The translations under genes were made by a program, and so were the position numbers. From contig RPFO01000448.1 in NCBI GenBank assembly GCA_009746045.1, positions 2,166,047 to 2,230,046 of the forward strand: a DNA stretch of 64,000 bases, written 5' to 3'. The DNA comes from Mesostigma viride. Taxonomy: Eukaryota > Streptophyta > Mesostigmatophyceae > Mesostigmatales > Mesostigmataceae. Shown here piece after piece: positions 33,291 to 43,770 of the stretch. Position 1 is the stretch's first letter. Every line of letters begins with the position of its first letter. The notes beneath the pieces are model-generated. The model saw only the letters and a list, made by a program, of their open reading frames with translations. It was not told the origin of the DNA and searched no databases.

Positions 33291-34900
33291 ATGATAAGTG
33301 ACAGTCGATCACATGATACTTGTGGTCACTGCAGGGGTATGGGTAAGGTATTAGTGAGGATTACAAGATGCTTGTGGAGTCATGGGGGTGTACGCGTAGC
33401 CAATAAATGATGCATCCGTAGCTGGCACAGGCTCCCTGCTTGATAGGCTATCGGTTATCTACGTTGCCCCTGCTATGCGCGGCGTCTTTCCTGCTGCCAT
33501 TGGGTTTGATGGTGGGATCAGAGGTGAGCTTCTCTACTCGCTTTTATTTTTTTTCATATCTGTTTCATACAGCAACTTTGGTAGCCCAGAACCAGCACGT
33601 TGAAGTGAGCAGCAGGCCATGGTCGCCGGGGTGGGCTGCAGTGACGCATGAAAGAGTGCATAACTGCTCGCTGGCAAAATAAGCTCTCGTGCCGAAAGTG
33701 GACAGGGCGAGGTGGGTGGATGGTGGTTAGGCCAACGGGATGCATACCAAAAGTGCTTTGTTTATGCAGTTCCGCTGATACAAGGGCAAATGATAACAAT
33801 AGGTGTATTACTCTATGTGCAGTTCCGCTGATAACCGTGCAAATGATAACAATAGGTGTAGTATTTAGAATAAGGTGAATACTTGGACCGAACGTTGTGA
33901 TTCTAGTAGTACGCTAATGCCATGTTCATTGCTCCTCAACCCCTGCAGCCCAAACCCCACGTACCGCACTGCAACCGATCTCCCCGCCCTCCCTCGACTG
34001 CTCTTGCCCAGGCAAGTGCGGCAGCGGTCCTAACGTAATGCTTCTGCCGTCCCAACTGCTACTCAGCCATGTGAACACGCCAGCACATGTGAGTCGCCGC
34101 CCTGTGCCGCTGGGCCTACCGTTTTAGCCCTCCACCTCCCCTCCCCTCTCTTTCCCTGCCATCAGCACATGGCAAGTCAGTCAGTCTAGCTTCGATGGCT
34201 TTGTGAGCCCGCCGCTCACCTGCCATAATATGAAGGAGACAACCAGCAATATAAAAACATGATTGTGGGATCCAGTTGTGGGTTGTGGCATTCTAGGCTT
34301 TCCAACGATGACCCCTTGTAGACGTGGTCGGATTCACTAATTCTTGTTTGTCTTCATCCCTCCTTTCATGGCGGTGGATAGTAAACAACTTGTTGCAAAC
34401 CAGGCATGCCACTGGGTCGTGAAATGCTACACAGGCTAGCCACCAGCAGTTGCTGAGCCTGTCCTGGCTTTTCCTGGCAGTTGTGACCCATCAGAGGAAC
34501 TGCTTTGTTATTAGTAGGTTAAACCTGACAGTGAGAGAAGGAGTCCGTACTACAGAACACGTGGCCATAGATGAATCAGCCTCGAGACCATAGCTACAAT
34601 TTGGTATGTTCGTTGTGAATTCTCATCGTGCAGCTTTGCCGTAGCTGGTCTGATATGACATGCAATTATGCGCAGACGCCAGTCAAGGCACACAACTACA
34701 CCTGGTAACCAGTCAGGAGTCATTGCAGGCAAGGTAAATGCCCTATTAATTGAAGCTATGTTGCTTGTCTGGAATTGCACACATTTTTCCCTATTTCACA
34801 TCCAGTCTATCGCAGCCTCACCTTTTCCTCACCCTCATTCTCTCCTGAACCTCCTCCCTGGCCTGCCCCCTGGATCTGCGCGTCTTGGTGTGCCACGCAG
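33291..34900. other. Intergenic DNA; may hold upstream exon(s) of the TPR gene
   Basis: No recognisable domain. A 20-30 bp element is repeated at about 33765-33800 and 33820-33860 (CAGTTCCGCTGATA... CAAATGATAACAATAGGTGTA). Confidence 0.5.
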
Positions 34901-36739
34901 ATCGCGCGCATGCTCGAGCGCCAGTATAAGAACCTGGCAGGCGACGCGGAGCACGCGCTCAAGGTGATGGAGACGAAGCTGGCGGGCAACAACGCGATGA
35001 CCGAGGGGCGGCACACCGAGGCGCTCGCATGCTACACGACCGCGATCGACATGAAGCCACTCAAGGGGCTGGACAAGCTGCACAGCAACCGGTGAGGGGC
35101 ACGCGGCATGTGGGCGGTTATTGTGGATGGAACATGGGATCATGCGGGATGTCATGTGGGCTATCATGTGGTGCGTGTGTCTCGAGAAGCTGCGCGGCAA
35201 CCAGTGAGAGGCACGAGGAATGTGGGCGATCAGTGGTTTCAAAGGCGCAGCACCGATTAGGGATGGATAGTCAGGCTACATCATACCCATGGCTTGTTGC
35301 CATGCCTGCAACTCAAGAGCAGACACACAAGTAGACCCCCGCACAGAACAAGCCGGCAACACTCCTTTTTTTGTGACCAGAGTTTGTGGTAGGCGGGTGG
35401 GTTCCAGGCTTCCACCACCAGCTGGTCGCCTGCTTCCACTCTGTTGTGAACTGGCGTACTCATGGTTCTATGGCCAATAGCCTGTAATGCAATTTAAAGC
35501 ACGGATACTAGTTTGAGATGAGGGGGGGGGGGGTAGGGGGTTCAAGAACCCACCCCACCCCCAGGTCGATTTTTTTGGTGAGGGGTGGCAACTTGCACTC
35601 GTTCTGGGATCGTTGCAAACAGCCAGCTGTGATTTTGCTAGGCAAGCTAATTGTTGCCGACGAAGTTCTCATGAGGATGTCCGCGCGGTATTAACCATAA
35701 ATGTGTCTGACAGTTTTGAAGGGGGTGTTCCCGTCCCTCATTTTCCGGCGGCTGTGCGCGGCAGGTCGGCCGTAAAGCTGGCGATGGGGGATACAGCAGG
35801 CGCCCTGGAGGACGCGCGTGTGACAGTCTCCCTGGCACCTTCTTGGCCCAAGGTGTGCAAGTTCCCGCTGTCCTGAACGTGCTACTGCTTATCTCTTTCT
35901 GTGCGAGCAGATGCGGTTACTACCCCAGCATGCTCCATAAAGGTGTGGTCAAACATGGGCAGTAAGAGCTTGCTGAATGCCAAAGACTCGGTTACTGTCC
36001 CGGCTTGCTGGATGCCAAAGATGTGGTCGTTACCCCCAGCATGCTCAACGATGCGGTCACTATCCCAGCACACTTGTACAATCCCATTTGGCAGTAGAAG
36101 CTACCAGTTTACCTTTTTTTTACTGGTTCCTTGAGAGGCTGTGGAGTGGGGGCTGTGGGGCGGTGGTAAGGCAGTTTGTGGTATTGTCCATGAGACTGTG
36201 CTTGTCTTACCAAACTTGGTGAACGAGATGATAGGGATGTGTGTCAAGTTTTTTTGGTAGTCAGCACGTGTTACTAGTTCTCTATATCGGGCAATGAACA
36301 TCCTGTACTCCTTCAAGTGTCAACTTATCCACATTTGTGTCAGTATCGGAAAGACAGGAAAGTATGCACGCTTGCATACATGTGTGCTCAACAAGTTAAC
36401 ATCCACCAAGGAAATCACATGCATGTGCATGGCAAGCAAGGCAATCCCGTTTCCATACAAATCTAGGCGCATGCCGAGCTTTCATCAAAACACCTTTTTG
36501 TATTTGTCCATGAAGGTGTTCTTATACAAACATGTGACCACCCTCATGTACTGCTCCTTGTACTATTGCAGGGACATCTACGGGTCGCAGACGCATTGGA
36601 AGCGATTGGGGACTATAAGGGCGCGCTGGAAGCGTACGATAGAGTAGCTCAACTGGACCCACAAACAGCTGTCACGGCACCATTCCGAGAAAAAGTGGAC
36701 AAAGCCAAGAAGGGGGCAGGTCTGTTGCCTGCAGCTTAG
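34901..36739 (+). CDS. TPR co-chaperone-like protein, three exons
   Basis: Exons 34901-35091, 35765-35852 and 36572-36739. Splicing joins AAC CG to G TCG across the first intron, restoring LHSNR-SAVKLAMGD, and AAG to GGA across the second (SWPK-GHLRVADALEAIGD). Together they form about three tetratricopeptide helices pairs of the Hop/STI1 style: AGNNAMTEGRHTEALACY, GALEDARVTVSLAPSW, GDYKGALEAYDRVAQLDP. From the ATG at 34910 the product is 145 residues. However, a good acceptor (CCACGCAG) lies just before 34901, so an upstream exon is possible. The end is a Lys-rich tail and TAG at 36737. Such TPR units bind Hsp70/Hsp90 tails or other peptides; the exact partner is unknown. Confidence 0.8.
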
Positions 36740-37564
36740 GTGCAGCAGAATGGCAGCGAAGGGAACCTTGCACTTCTTCCATCCGTGAACAACAGTACAG
36801 TTATCAATCATCATGGCCCATCGTGTGTGTTCAGGTGCATGCATGCATACTGGTTGTCTCATTGATACATAAACATCTGTTGAGTTGTGTGCACCATGCA
36901 TGTAATTTGATGACGTTGTACATGGGATCTCTCTAGCTAGTTCTGCTACTAGAGATATCCAACTGACTATCTATATGCATGCCCGCTTCAATGAAAAATG
37001 AACCAGCGCAGGCCAGAGATCTGGCCGGAGAATCCGGACTGGTCATGGTAGCTCAAGCATTAATTAATTAATTAATGAAACACGTGCTCCCGTTGGGGAG
37101 TCATGGAGCACCAGAGTGCTTTTGATCCAGGTGAGTGTGCACGGGGGGCAGGGGGGCAGAGACCCCCCTCTTCTCTGATGCCACCTAGGGTGTACATGAT
37201 CGGATCGATCCGTCGAAACGATCCGGCATCCCCTGTGGGTGCAATATGACTCGTGTGAGCATTGCATGGTACTATTTTCTCAAGCATAGGCTGCTATCTT
37301 CTCCGCTTTTGTTGAGTCCGGTTCATGGGATGATGGATCGACATGAATGTCCACAGGTATACGTGGAAAAGTTTGGCCTTGCATGATAATTAATTAAATT
37401 ACGGCTGGCCAGCTCAGAGCAAAAATATGCATGAACATTCATCATCCTGAACGACTCGAACACGCGGACAAGATAACGGCAGGCTCGAGCTACCATGGTC
37501 CGGATTCTCCCGATTTCTGGCCTGCGCTGGTTGTCTCCTTGATATGCATGAACATAGTTCTTCT
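36740..37564. other. 3' flank of the TPR gene and a short retroposon piece
   Basis: No gene. At 37064-37130, (TTAA)n is followed by the reverse complement of the hairpin end CTCCC-CAAC-GGGAG (37087-37100) of the small retroposon family described at 52191-52311. Confidence 0.5.
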
Positions 37565-37793
37565 CGCAAGGATAGATGGCAAGTAGTAATGAAGGGGACC
37601 ACCCCCAAGTCTTATGGGGGCTCCGCGTGTGACCGCGTATGGCATTCATAGCGATTCGGGCCGCGGTGCCCACACCCCTGTAACTAGGACCTATAGATAG
37701 CTTACACCATCCATTCCATCCCATGTTCCCCTCCCACTGAGGACTTATGCTCACGTGACGCAGTCACGTGTCTATTAATTAATTAATTAATAG
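37565..37793 (+). mobile_element. SINE-like retroposon, family c, copy 1
   Basis: Repeated at 38765-38972 and 54423-54770. It ends in the perfect hairpin CACGTGAC-GCA-GTCACGTG (37752-37770) followed by TC and a (TAAT)n tail. It has no coding capacity; it could be a SINE or the 5'-truncated end of a LINE. Confidence 0.7.
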
Positions 37794-37821
37794 TTCTTCT
37801 CGACCTACCTTTCCCGACCTA

Positions 37822-37954
37822 CCTCCAGCTCCGGCAGACCAAGGCGGGCCAGCCGGTGTACTGGAAGGGGGCGGCCATCTACGTCGGCCACAAGCCCTGG
37901 CACGCGACCCCCGCGACCACCGCGGCCCCAGCGACTCCAGACGCCCCAGCTTAG
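37822..37954 (+). pseudogene. LINE ORF1 C-terminal fragment
   Basis: Encodes the last 44 residues of the LINE ORF1 protein (LQLRQTKAGQPVYWKGAAIY, HKPWHATP) to a TAG at 37952-37954. It is a 5'-truncated copy, near-identical to the ends of the copies at 39459-40845 (minus) and 51763-52852 (plus). Confidence 0.8.
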
Positions 37955-37977
37955 GGGAATACAGCAGCAGTACGTAG

Positions 37978-37978
<1 letters not shown>

Positions 37979-38053
<75 letters not shown>
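37979..38053. repeat. (GTAA)n microsatellite
   Basis: About 18 GTAA units next to the LINE ORF1 fragment. Confidence 0.97.
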
Positions 38054-38160
38054 CTTGCGTGTCATGCGCAAAGGCATGCCACGGAGTACTATGCTAATCT
38101 CATTAGAAAAATAATTACACAAAAGTAATATCGTCTGCATCATCCCCCAACCGTTAAGCA

Positions 38161-38373
38161 CTAGATGGGGATGTAATCATCATCCGAGCTGTCCTCTACT
38201 GTAATGGCAGACGAGGCGGTAGTGTAGCGGCTATCCTCAGGACCAATATCCTCCACCTGCGGACTGCTACCCTGGCTAGCAACGGGCCGCGGGGCCCGTG
38301 GGGAGAAAACAGGAGCATACCCCTCGGGAAGGTGCTTATCGCAGATGGCAGCCCATTTCTCCTTGTCAATCAT
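38161..38373 (-). pseudogene. Conserved retroelement ORF tail with acidic end
   Basis: The 70-residue frame starts MIDKEKWAAICDKHLPEGYA and ends in SSAITVEDSSDDDYIPI. A plus-strand copy at 51457-51657 has the same order with small differences, so this segment belongs to a mobile family rather than a single-copy gene. The hydrophobic-Glu-Asp-Ser-Ser-Asp end resembles a SUMO-interacting motif. The rest is unrecognised, probably the C-terminus of a longer protein. Confidence 0.5.
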
Positions 38374-38764
38374 GCGGGCGCGGAGTACGGATAGTCCCAG
38401 AAGTGTAGTGCTCAGTGAAGCAGTAGTGTAGAATAGTGAAGCAGTACTTAGTGTAGAATAGTTAGACCGTGGCCTTGTACATGCCCGCCTACTACAGGCA
38501 CTATACCAGCTGATGCCTAGCTTTATTTAGTTATGCTGTGCCCATGCAGAGAGCTGCTCTCGGCTGAGATGCCACGCTCTAGCTTTTGTATCTATGCTAT
38601 GCTGATCTTCCCCCCCTATGACGGGCTCCCCTTAGCTGGGTGATGCCCGAGACTCTGGGGGGTGCAGGTGCCCTTGGTGCGCCTAGAGCAAGGGTCGTTT
38701 ACATTCCCACCCTTGCAGGAAGTAGCTTAGAACATTGTATTATAGGCCATATGCCCCTTCTAAG

Positions 38765-38972
38765 TAGTAATGAAGGAGACCACCCCCAAGCCTGTGGGGG
38801 CTCCGCGTGTGACCAATTAAGTATGGCATTCATAGCGATTCGGGCCGCGGTGCCCACACCCCTGTAACTAGGACCTAGATAGCTTATACCATCCATTCTA
38901 TCCCATGTTCCCCTCCCACTGAGGACTTATGCTCACGTGACGCAGTCACGTGTCTATTAATTAATTAATTAA
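38765..38972 (+). mobile_element. SINE-like retroposon, family c, copy 2
   Basis: Near-identical to 37565-37793, with hairpin at about 38934-38952 and a (TAAT)n tail to 38972. Confidence 0.7.
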
Positions 38973-38973
38973 T

Positions 38974-39440
38974 GCCCCTTCTCTGGGCTATGTGCTACAT
39001 ATACTCCCAACGGAGTTATTAATTAATTAATTAATTAGGAACATAACTCCGTTGGGAGTATATGTAGCACATAGCCCTGAGAAGGGGCATATGAGCCTAT
39101 AATACATTCTAAGCTACTTCCTGCAAGGGTGGGAATGTAAACAACACTTGCTCTAGGTGCACCAGGGCACCCGCACCCTCATGGTCTATCACGCTATGCC
39201 CGGGTAAGGGGGGAGCATGCCTGTGAGGGGGAAGATCATCATGGCTATACAAGAGCTATGGCATGGCTTCTCAGCAGAGAGTGACTCCCTGCATGGGCAC
39301 AACATTACTAAATAAGGCTAGGCATCGTCTGGAGTGTGGCACATCATAGGCACACATGTACATGACTAAAAGGCTAGGCCTCAGCTGGTATAGTGCCTGT
39401 AGTAGGCGGGCATGTACAAGGCCACTGTCTAACTATTCTA
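38974..39440. mobile_element. Two family-a retroposon ends in inverted orientation sharing a (TTAA)n tract
   Basis: ACTCC-CAAC-GGAGT (39003-39016, plus) and its inverse (39046-39059) flank (TTAA)n. The flanking sequence (TATGTGCTACATATACTCC and onward to CCCTTGCAGGAAGTAGCTTAG) is itself duplicated in inverted orientation (38640-39016 versus 39046-39380). A second copy inserting in reverse into the tail of the first would produce this. The minus-oriented copy continues into the LINE ORF1 at 39459. Confidence 0.7.
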
Positions 39441-39458
39441 CACTACTGCTGTATTCCC

Positions 39459-40845
39459 CTAGGCTGGGGCTGGAGTTGCTGGGGCCGCGGTGGTCGAGGG
39501 GGTCGCTTGCCAGGGCTTGTGGCCGACGTAGATGGCCGCCCCCTTCCAGTACACCGGCTGGCCCGCCTTGGTCTGCCGGAGCTGGAGGTAGGTCTGCCAT
39601 AGCTCCCGTCGTCGTTGTTGCTGTGCCAGGGTCAAGTCGTCGTCAAGGGTGAAGAGAGTCTTCTCGAGCCGCTTGCGGCGTCTGAGAAAAGAAATCTTGT
39701 CCGCCGGGGTCTTAAAGGTGAGAAGGAGCGGGGGCGGCCCGGCCTTACCCCGCGCGCGGGGAAGGCGGTGGGCGGCCAGCTCGATCTCACCAGTAAGGCC
39801 CATGCGATCAAGGATTTCTCTCTCAAAAACACGCGCAAGCTTCTCGGAATTCTCACCTTCCTCCATCTTGAGATTCTTGACAATGACGTTGAGGCTGCGC
39901 TTGGCGAGCTCGGCCTCCTCGCGGAGGTCAAGCGTCTGCCGCTGGAGCTGGGCTGCGACGGCGGAGGTGGTGGAGGTGGTATGTTGCTTAAGCATGTCCG
40001 CCCAGGTCGTGATGGGAGGAGCATCGCCGGCCAGGCCAGCCGAGGCGGGCTTGGCGGCAATGTCCTTCACTGCCTGGGCGGTGAGGCCTGCTGTGTTCTG
40101 CAAGACCTCGATGGCGATTGCATTATCCTTGAGGCGCTGGTCGATGTCGCGGAGCTGGGCGGTGATGGAGTCGGTGGAGGCGGAGGGGGGGGGGGGTGGA
40201 GGCGAGGAGGGTGGCGGTGGCGGTGGGGATGGTGGGAAGCTCAGCAGCCAGCGTGCCGCCAAGTGCCGCCACATCTGCGGCAAGAGGGGTCACGTGCTGC
40301 TCGAAAGCTTCCTTGAGGAGGGTGCGGATGGTGGCTTCGGTGGGGAAGGTGGAGGGGGGCGGGGGGGAAGCCCAGAGCGCGGATTCGGAGCGTCCAGCAA
40401 GGGAGCAGAGGGCGAAGCGTTGAAGCTTGGGGCGACTCATGCGGTGGAGGATTGGGAGAGCCTCGGCGGGGTCGACAAGCTGGCCATTACCAGGCCAGCG
40501 GCCGCGGTTGTGGGACGTGAAGTGCACGCACAGGGTTAGAAGCGAGGCGTGATTGCCGGAAAACACGTCGTCCATGAAGGCGCCTATGCCTTGGCGCCAG
40601 TAGCTGGAGTCGTTGGCGTCAAAGGAGCGCTCTTCCCAGGGCGGCTCAGCAGCAGAGCGACTGCGCTTGGGGTCAGGCGAGGCAGATGGCGAGGCAAGCC
40701 CGGGAGGCTGGGCGAGCACCAGTGCACGACTAGTGTCACCGTTGCCATCTGGGCCGGTGGGCGAAGCTGCAGCCGAAGCTGCAGACGTATTATCATTGCC
40801 GAGCGCAGCCGCCAGGCTGCGTTGCGTCGAGAGGCGTTTGCTCAT
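39459..40845 (-). pseudogene. LINE ORF1 protein (L1-like RNA-binding), one frameshift
   Basis: Starts MSKRLSTQRSLAAALG at 40845. A Pro-rich stretch coded by a G/C homopolymer (near 40185-40195) shifts the frame, and the protein resumes with SITAQLRDIDQRLKDNA, a short coiled coil with AVKDIAAKP. The RNA-recognition part is SLNVIVKNLKMEEGENSEKL, AAHRLPRARG, PPLLLTFKTPADKISFLRRR, and the tail AIYVGHKPW. This is the pattern of LINE-1-type ORF1 proteins, which coat the element RNA. No RT follows within this copy; the 3' part runs directly into the hairpin/(TAAT)n end. The break in a homopolymer could be decay or a sequencing slip. Confidence 0.7.
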
Positions 40846-42080
40846 CGTATATTGCGTAATGGCTTCGGAAAATTACATCAGCATGTGCGTCGTAGAAAGA
40901 CGCATCGATTGTGATATTCACGGCTAAATTCGGTGCTCAAACGTGAAAGTTATGAGCTCCGCCGTCAGCCATGGCTACCTCGTGGAGGCTTGTTGGCCGA
41001 CCGAACGGAGTGGAGGCTTGTTGGCCGAACGGAGTTATGTTCCTAATTAATTAATTAATTAATTAATTAATAGTTCCGTCTTCTGCTCAAGGTGCATCAT
41101 ATGCAAGTGCGCTGCAATCACGCAACATGCATGAACATTGGCCATTAATTAATTAGGAACATGACTCCGTTGGGAGTAAATGTAGCACATATCGGGCAGA
41201 GTCTTCATCACGCCCCAACAAAAGAGCCTTGTATCGAGGAGACAACCAGTGCAGCTTGGCCAGAAATCGGGAGAATCCAAACCATGGTAGCTCGAGCCTG
41301 CCGTTATCTTTTCCACGTTCTCGAGTCGTTCAGGATGATGAATATGAATGGAGATGGAAATGTGTGGCCTTGTTCAGCCATTGTATTGCCATTGAGTAGC
41401 CACGGTAGCAAAATGTGCAGTGATAATGCATGGTATATGGGTCTACGGCCTAGCCTTGCTCTCAAGTCTGTACATAGCCATAGGTTGTCTCCTTGATAGC
41501 TAGCCAGTTGCTCTACAGTCAGTTGCCCTACCGCCAGCCTAGCTATGCCCCGCCTTGTGCACATCGCACGTTCGCTCACACCACCACCGCCATGCAATGC
41601 TCACACAGGTCTTACATGCACCCACAGGAAACGCCGGATCGCTTTGATGCGTCTGATTGTGCACCCTGTGGCATGCCACTGGCATGAGGGAAGAGGGGGG
41701 TCCCTAGGTACCCTTCCCGTTGTGCATACATAGGGATTAAAAGCACTTTGGTGCTCCATGACTCCCCAACGGGAGCACGTGTTTAATAAATTAATGATGC
41801 AAGTGAGAAACTGTACACATTAAAGGTCAATTATGACGCATATGCCTCAATCAATGCATTACGTCGATCTGTCCAACCATGTGTTAGTAGTGTGGCTAGT
41901 ATTTACAAACATGTCCGACCGGGAAGATGTGCAGTATGATTGGCGACATGATGTGCATGCCCTCATGTATACGTGTGCATATGAGTGTATATAACTACGT
42001 CAAAAAGACACTAAATACCCGAAAAAGAGATAGGCGCCGGACATCATCTCGTATATCTACATCACCACAGCGCTAATCCA
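40846..42080. other. Retroposon edges and intergenic DNA
   Basis: A (TTAA)n tract at 41045-41071 and another at 41143-41156 are each adjoined by a family-a end; the hairpin of the latter is at 41164-41177. A family-b hairpin end, CTCCC-CAAC-GGGAG, lies at 41762-41775. No gene is recognised. Confidence 0.5.
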
Positions 42081-43639
42081 TTATGCGGCACTAGGCTGCT
42101 CGGCTGCTGGTGGCTCTACATCGCTGGCCTTTGCGTCGTCACCGAAACGGTTCTTCAGCCAACCGGTGTCATGCAGGTGGGCCGTGTCTGACCACACCCC
42201 GGCGCGCCAGGTGCCGTCCGGGAGCACGAAAATGTTGTTGATGGCAGCATTCACAATCTTGCCTGGGTACTCTTCCCCACACGCGCGACGGTACAACTGG
42301 TTCAGGGTCCCGCCATGGGAGACACAGACAATCGTCTCACCTGCATGGCATGGATTTTGCGAGCGCATGTGTTTACCAGTAAGAGACGCACGTCAGCTGA
42401 TGGGCAGGATGTACATGGTGTGACAGGAACACCACAAGCGTGACAGGAAAAACAGGGTGACATGCAGGAAAACAAGAGCTTGTTGGTGACTGAGGAAACA
42501 TCCCCCGCAAGAAAAACTAGGCGTTAGGACTGCTAGTGCTTGCAGGTGCTGCATAGCATGACCCCACGGTGACCTGCATGATGCATGCCAGGGGGGGAAG
42601 GTTCGGGCGGTGGGCTGGACTTGAGGGCTGGTAATGGCTGGAGATCAGTACGGGGCTCAGGTGTTTTCTTTTTGTGCGTGTATATATGTCAGTGTGTGTG
42701 TGTGTCTTTTGATTCGGGGGGGAGGGGGGTATATAGATTGAGCAAGCAGCTGCCCATCCCTAGTGCTCACCACTCTTCCATGTGATTGTGTTTGCCACGT
42801 GAAAGCCTTTATGCCTGGCCACTCGAGTCCTAAACAATTATCCTGTCCCACACACCAAGGTGCCAAGCTATATAGTAGTATAATAACGCTGGCACCACCC
42901 ACCCAGGTGCCTGGCCGCGATCTCCCCCACGGTCGACGTGGCGCGCTCGTACAGCTCCGCCAGGCTCTCGCCGCCGACGCCCTGCAGGGACCGGCCAGGG
43001 GTGCGGGTTTCCATACAGACATCGGGACCGTAAGACAGGGGGGTCCGGGAGGGAAACATCTGCATTCGCATAAGTGTAACGATGCTGCAACATGAGAGCA
43101 ACTACTCTACCCCTAGCAGGTGCAGGCGGTAGCAGAAATGAGGTATCTGGTATCTCACACACGTTCTTTCGCGACACGTAGAGGACCTCTCTCATTTGTC
43201 GTCTTTCCCTGGATGCAAAGCTTGCTGAGAGAACAGAGGCTCAAATGTCCTGTCCTACCAGCCACATACTGCACACCACGAGCCGCCGTTTGGTATTACA
43301 CGTACCTTGAGGGATTGCTGCCGGTCGTGCGACAGCAAATCCTCGCCTTGAGGGCTTGCTGCGTGTCACTAGACTGAAAGCAAGCCCTCATGGTGAGGGC
43401 TTGCTGCCGTTCGTGTAAAAGCAAACATTCACCTTGAGGGACTGCGGCTGTTCGCACTACAACCTTCACCCTGACGTCACCTATACCTTGAGGGATTGCT
43501 GCCGGTCGTGGGACAGCAGACACGCGAGCGCCCGCGGGTGGTTCTTGCGCGCGTCGTGGAGTGTCATGCCCTGCAGGTCGCCCAGGTGGCGCTCCCGCAG
43601 GCCCACCACAGGGATGGGCTGTACCCCATATACCAACAG

Positions 43640-43675
<36 letters not shown>

Positions 43676-43734
43676 GCCGAGCGAGAGAGGGGCGAGGATG
43701 GGGCGAGGATGGGCTGTACCCCATATACCAACAG

Positions 43735-43770
<36 letters not shown>

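Noticed and set aside
32940-33400. CRISPR-like array of regularly spaced repeats
   Set aside because: The 53-bp units are contiguous with no unique spacers, and the DNA is eukaryotic: a minisatellite.
39615-40539. Plus-strand frames of 233 and 296 codons
   Set aside because: Antisense to the minus-strand LINE ORF1, whose identity is supported by two further copies.
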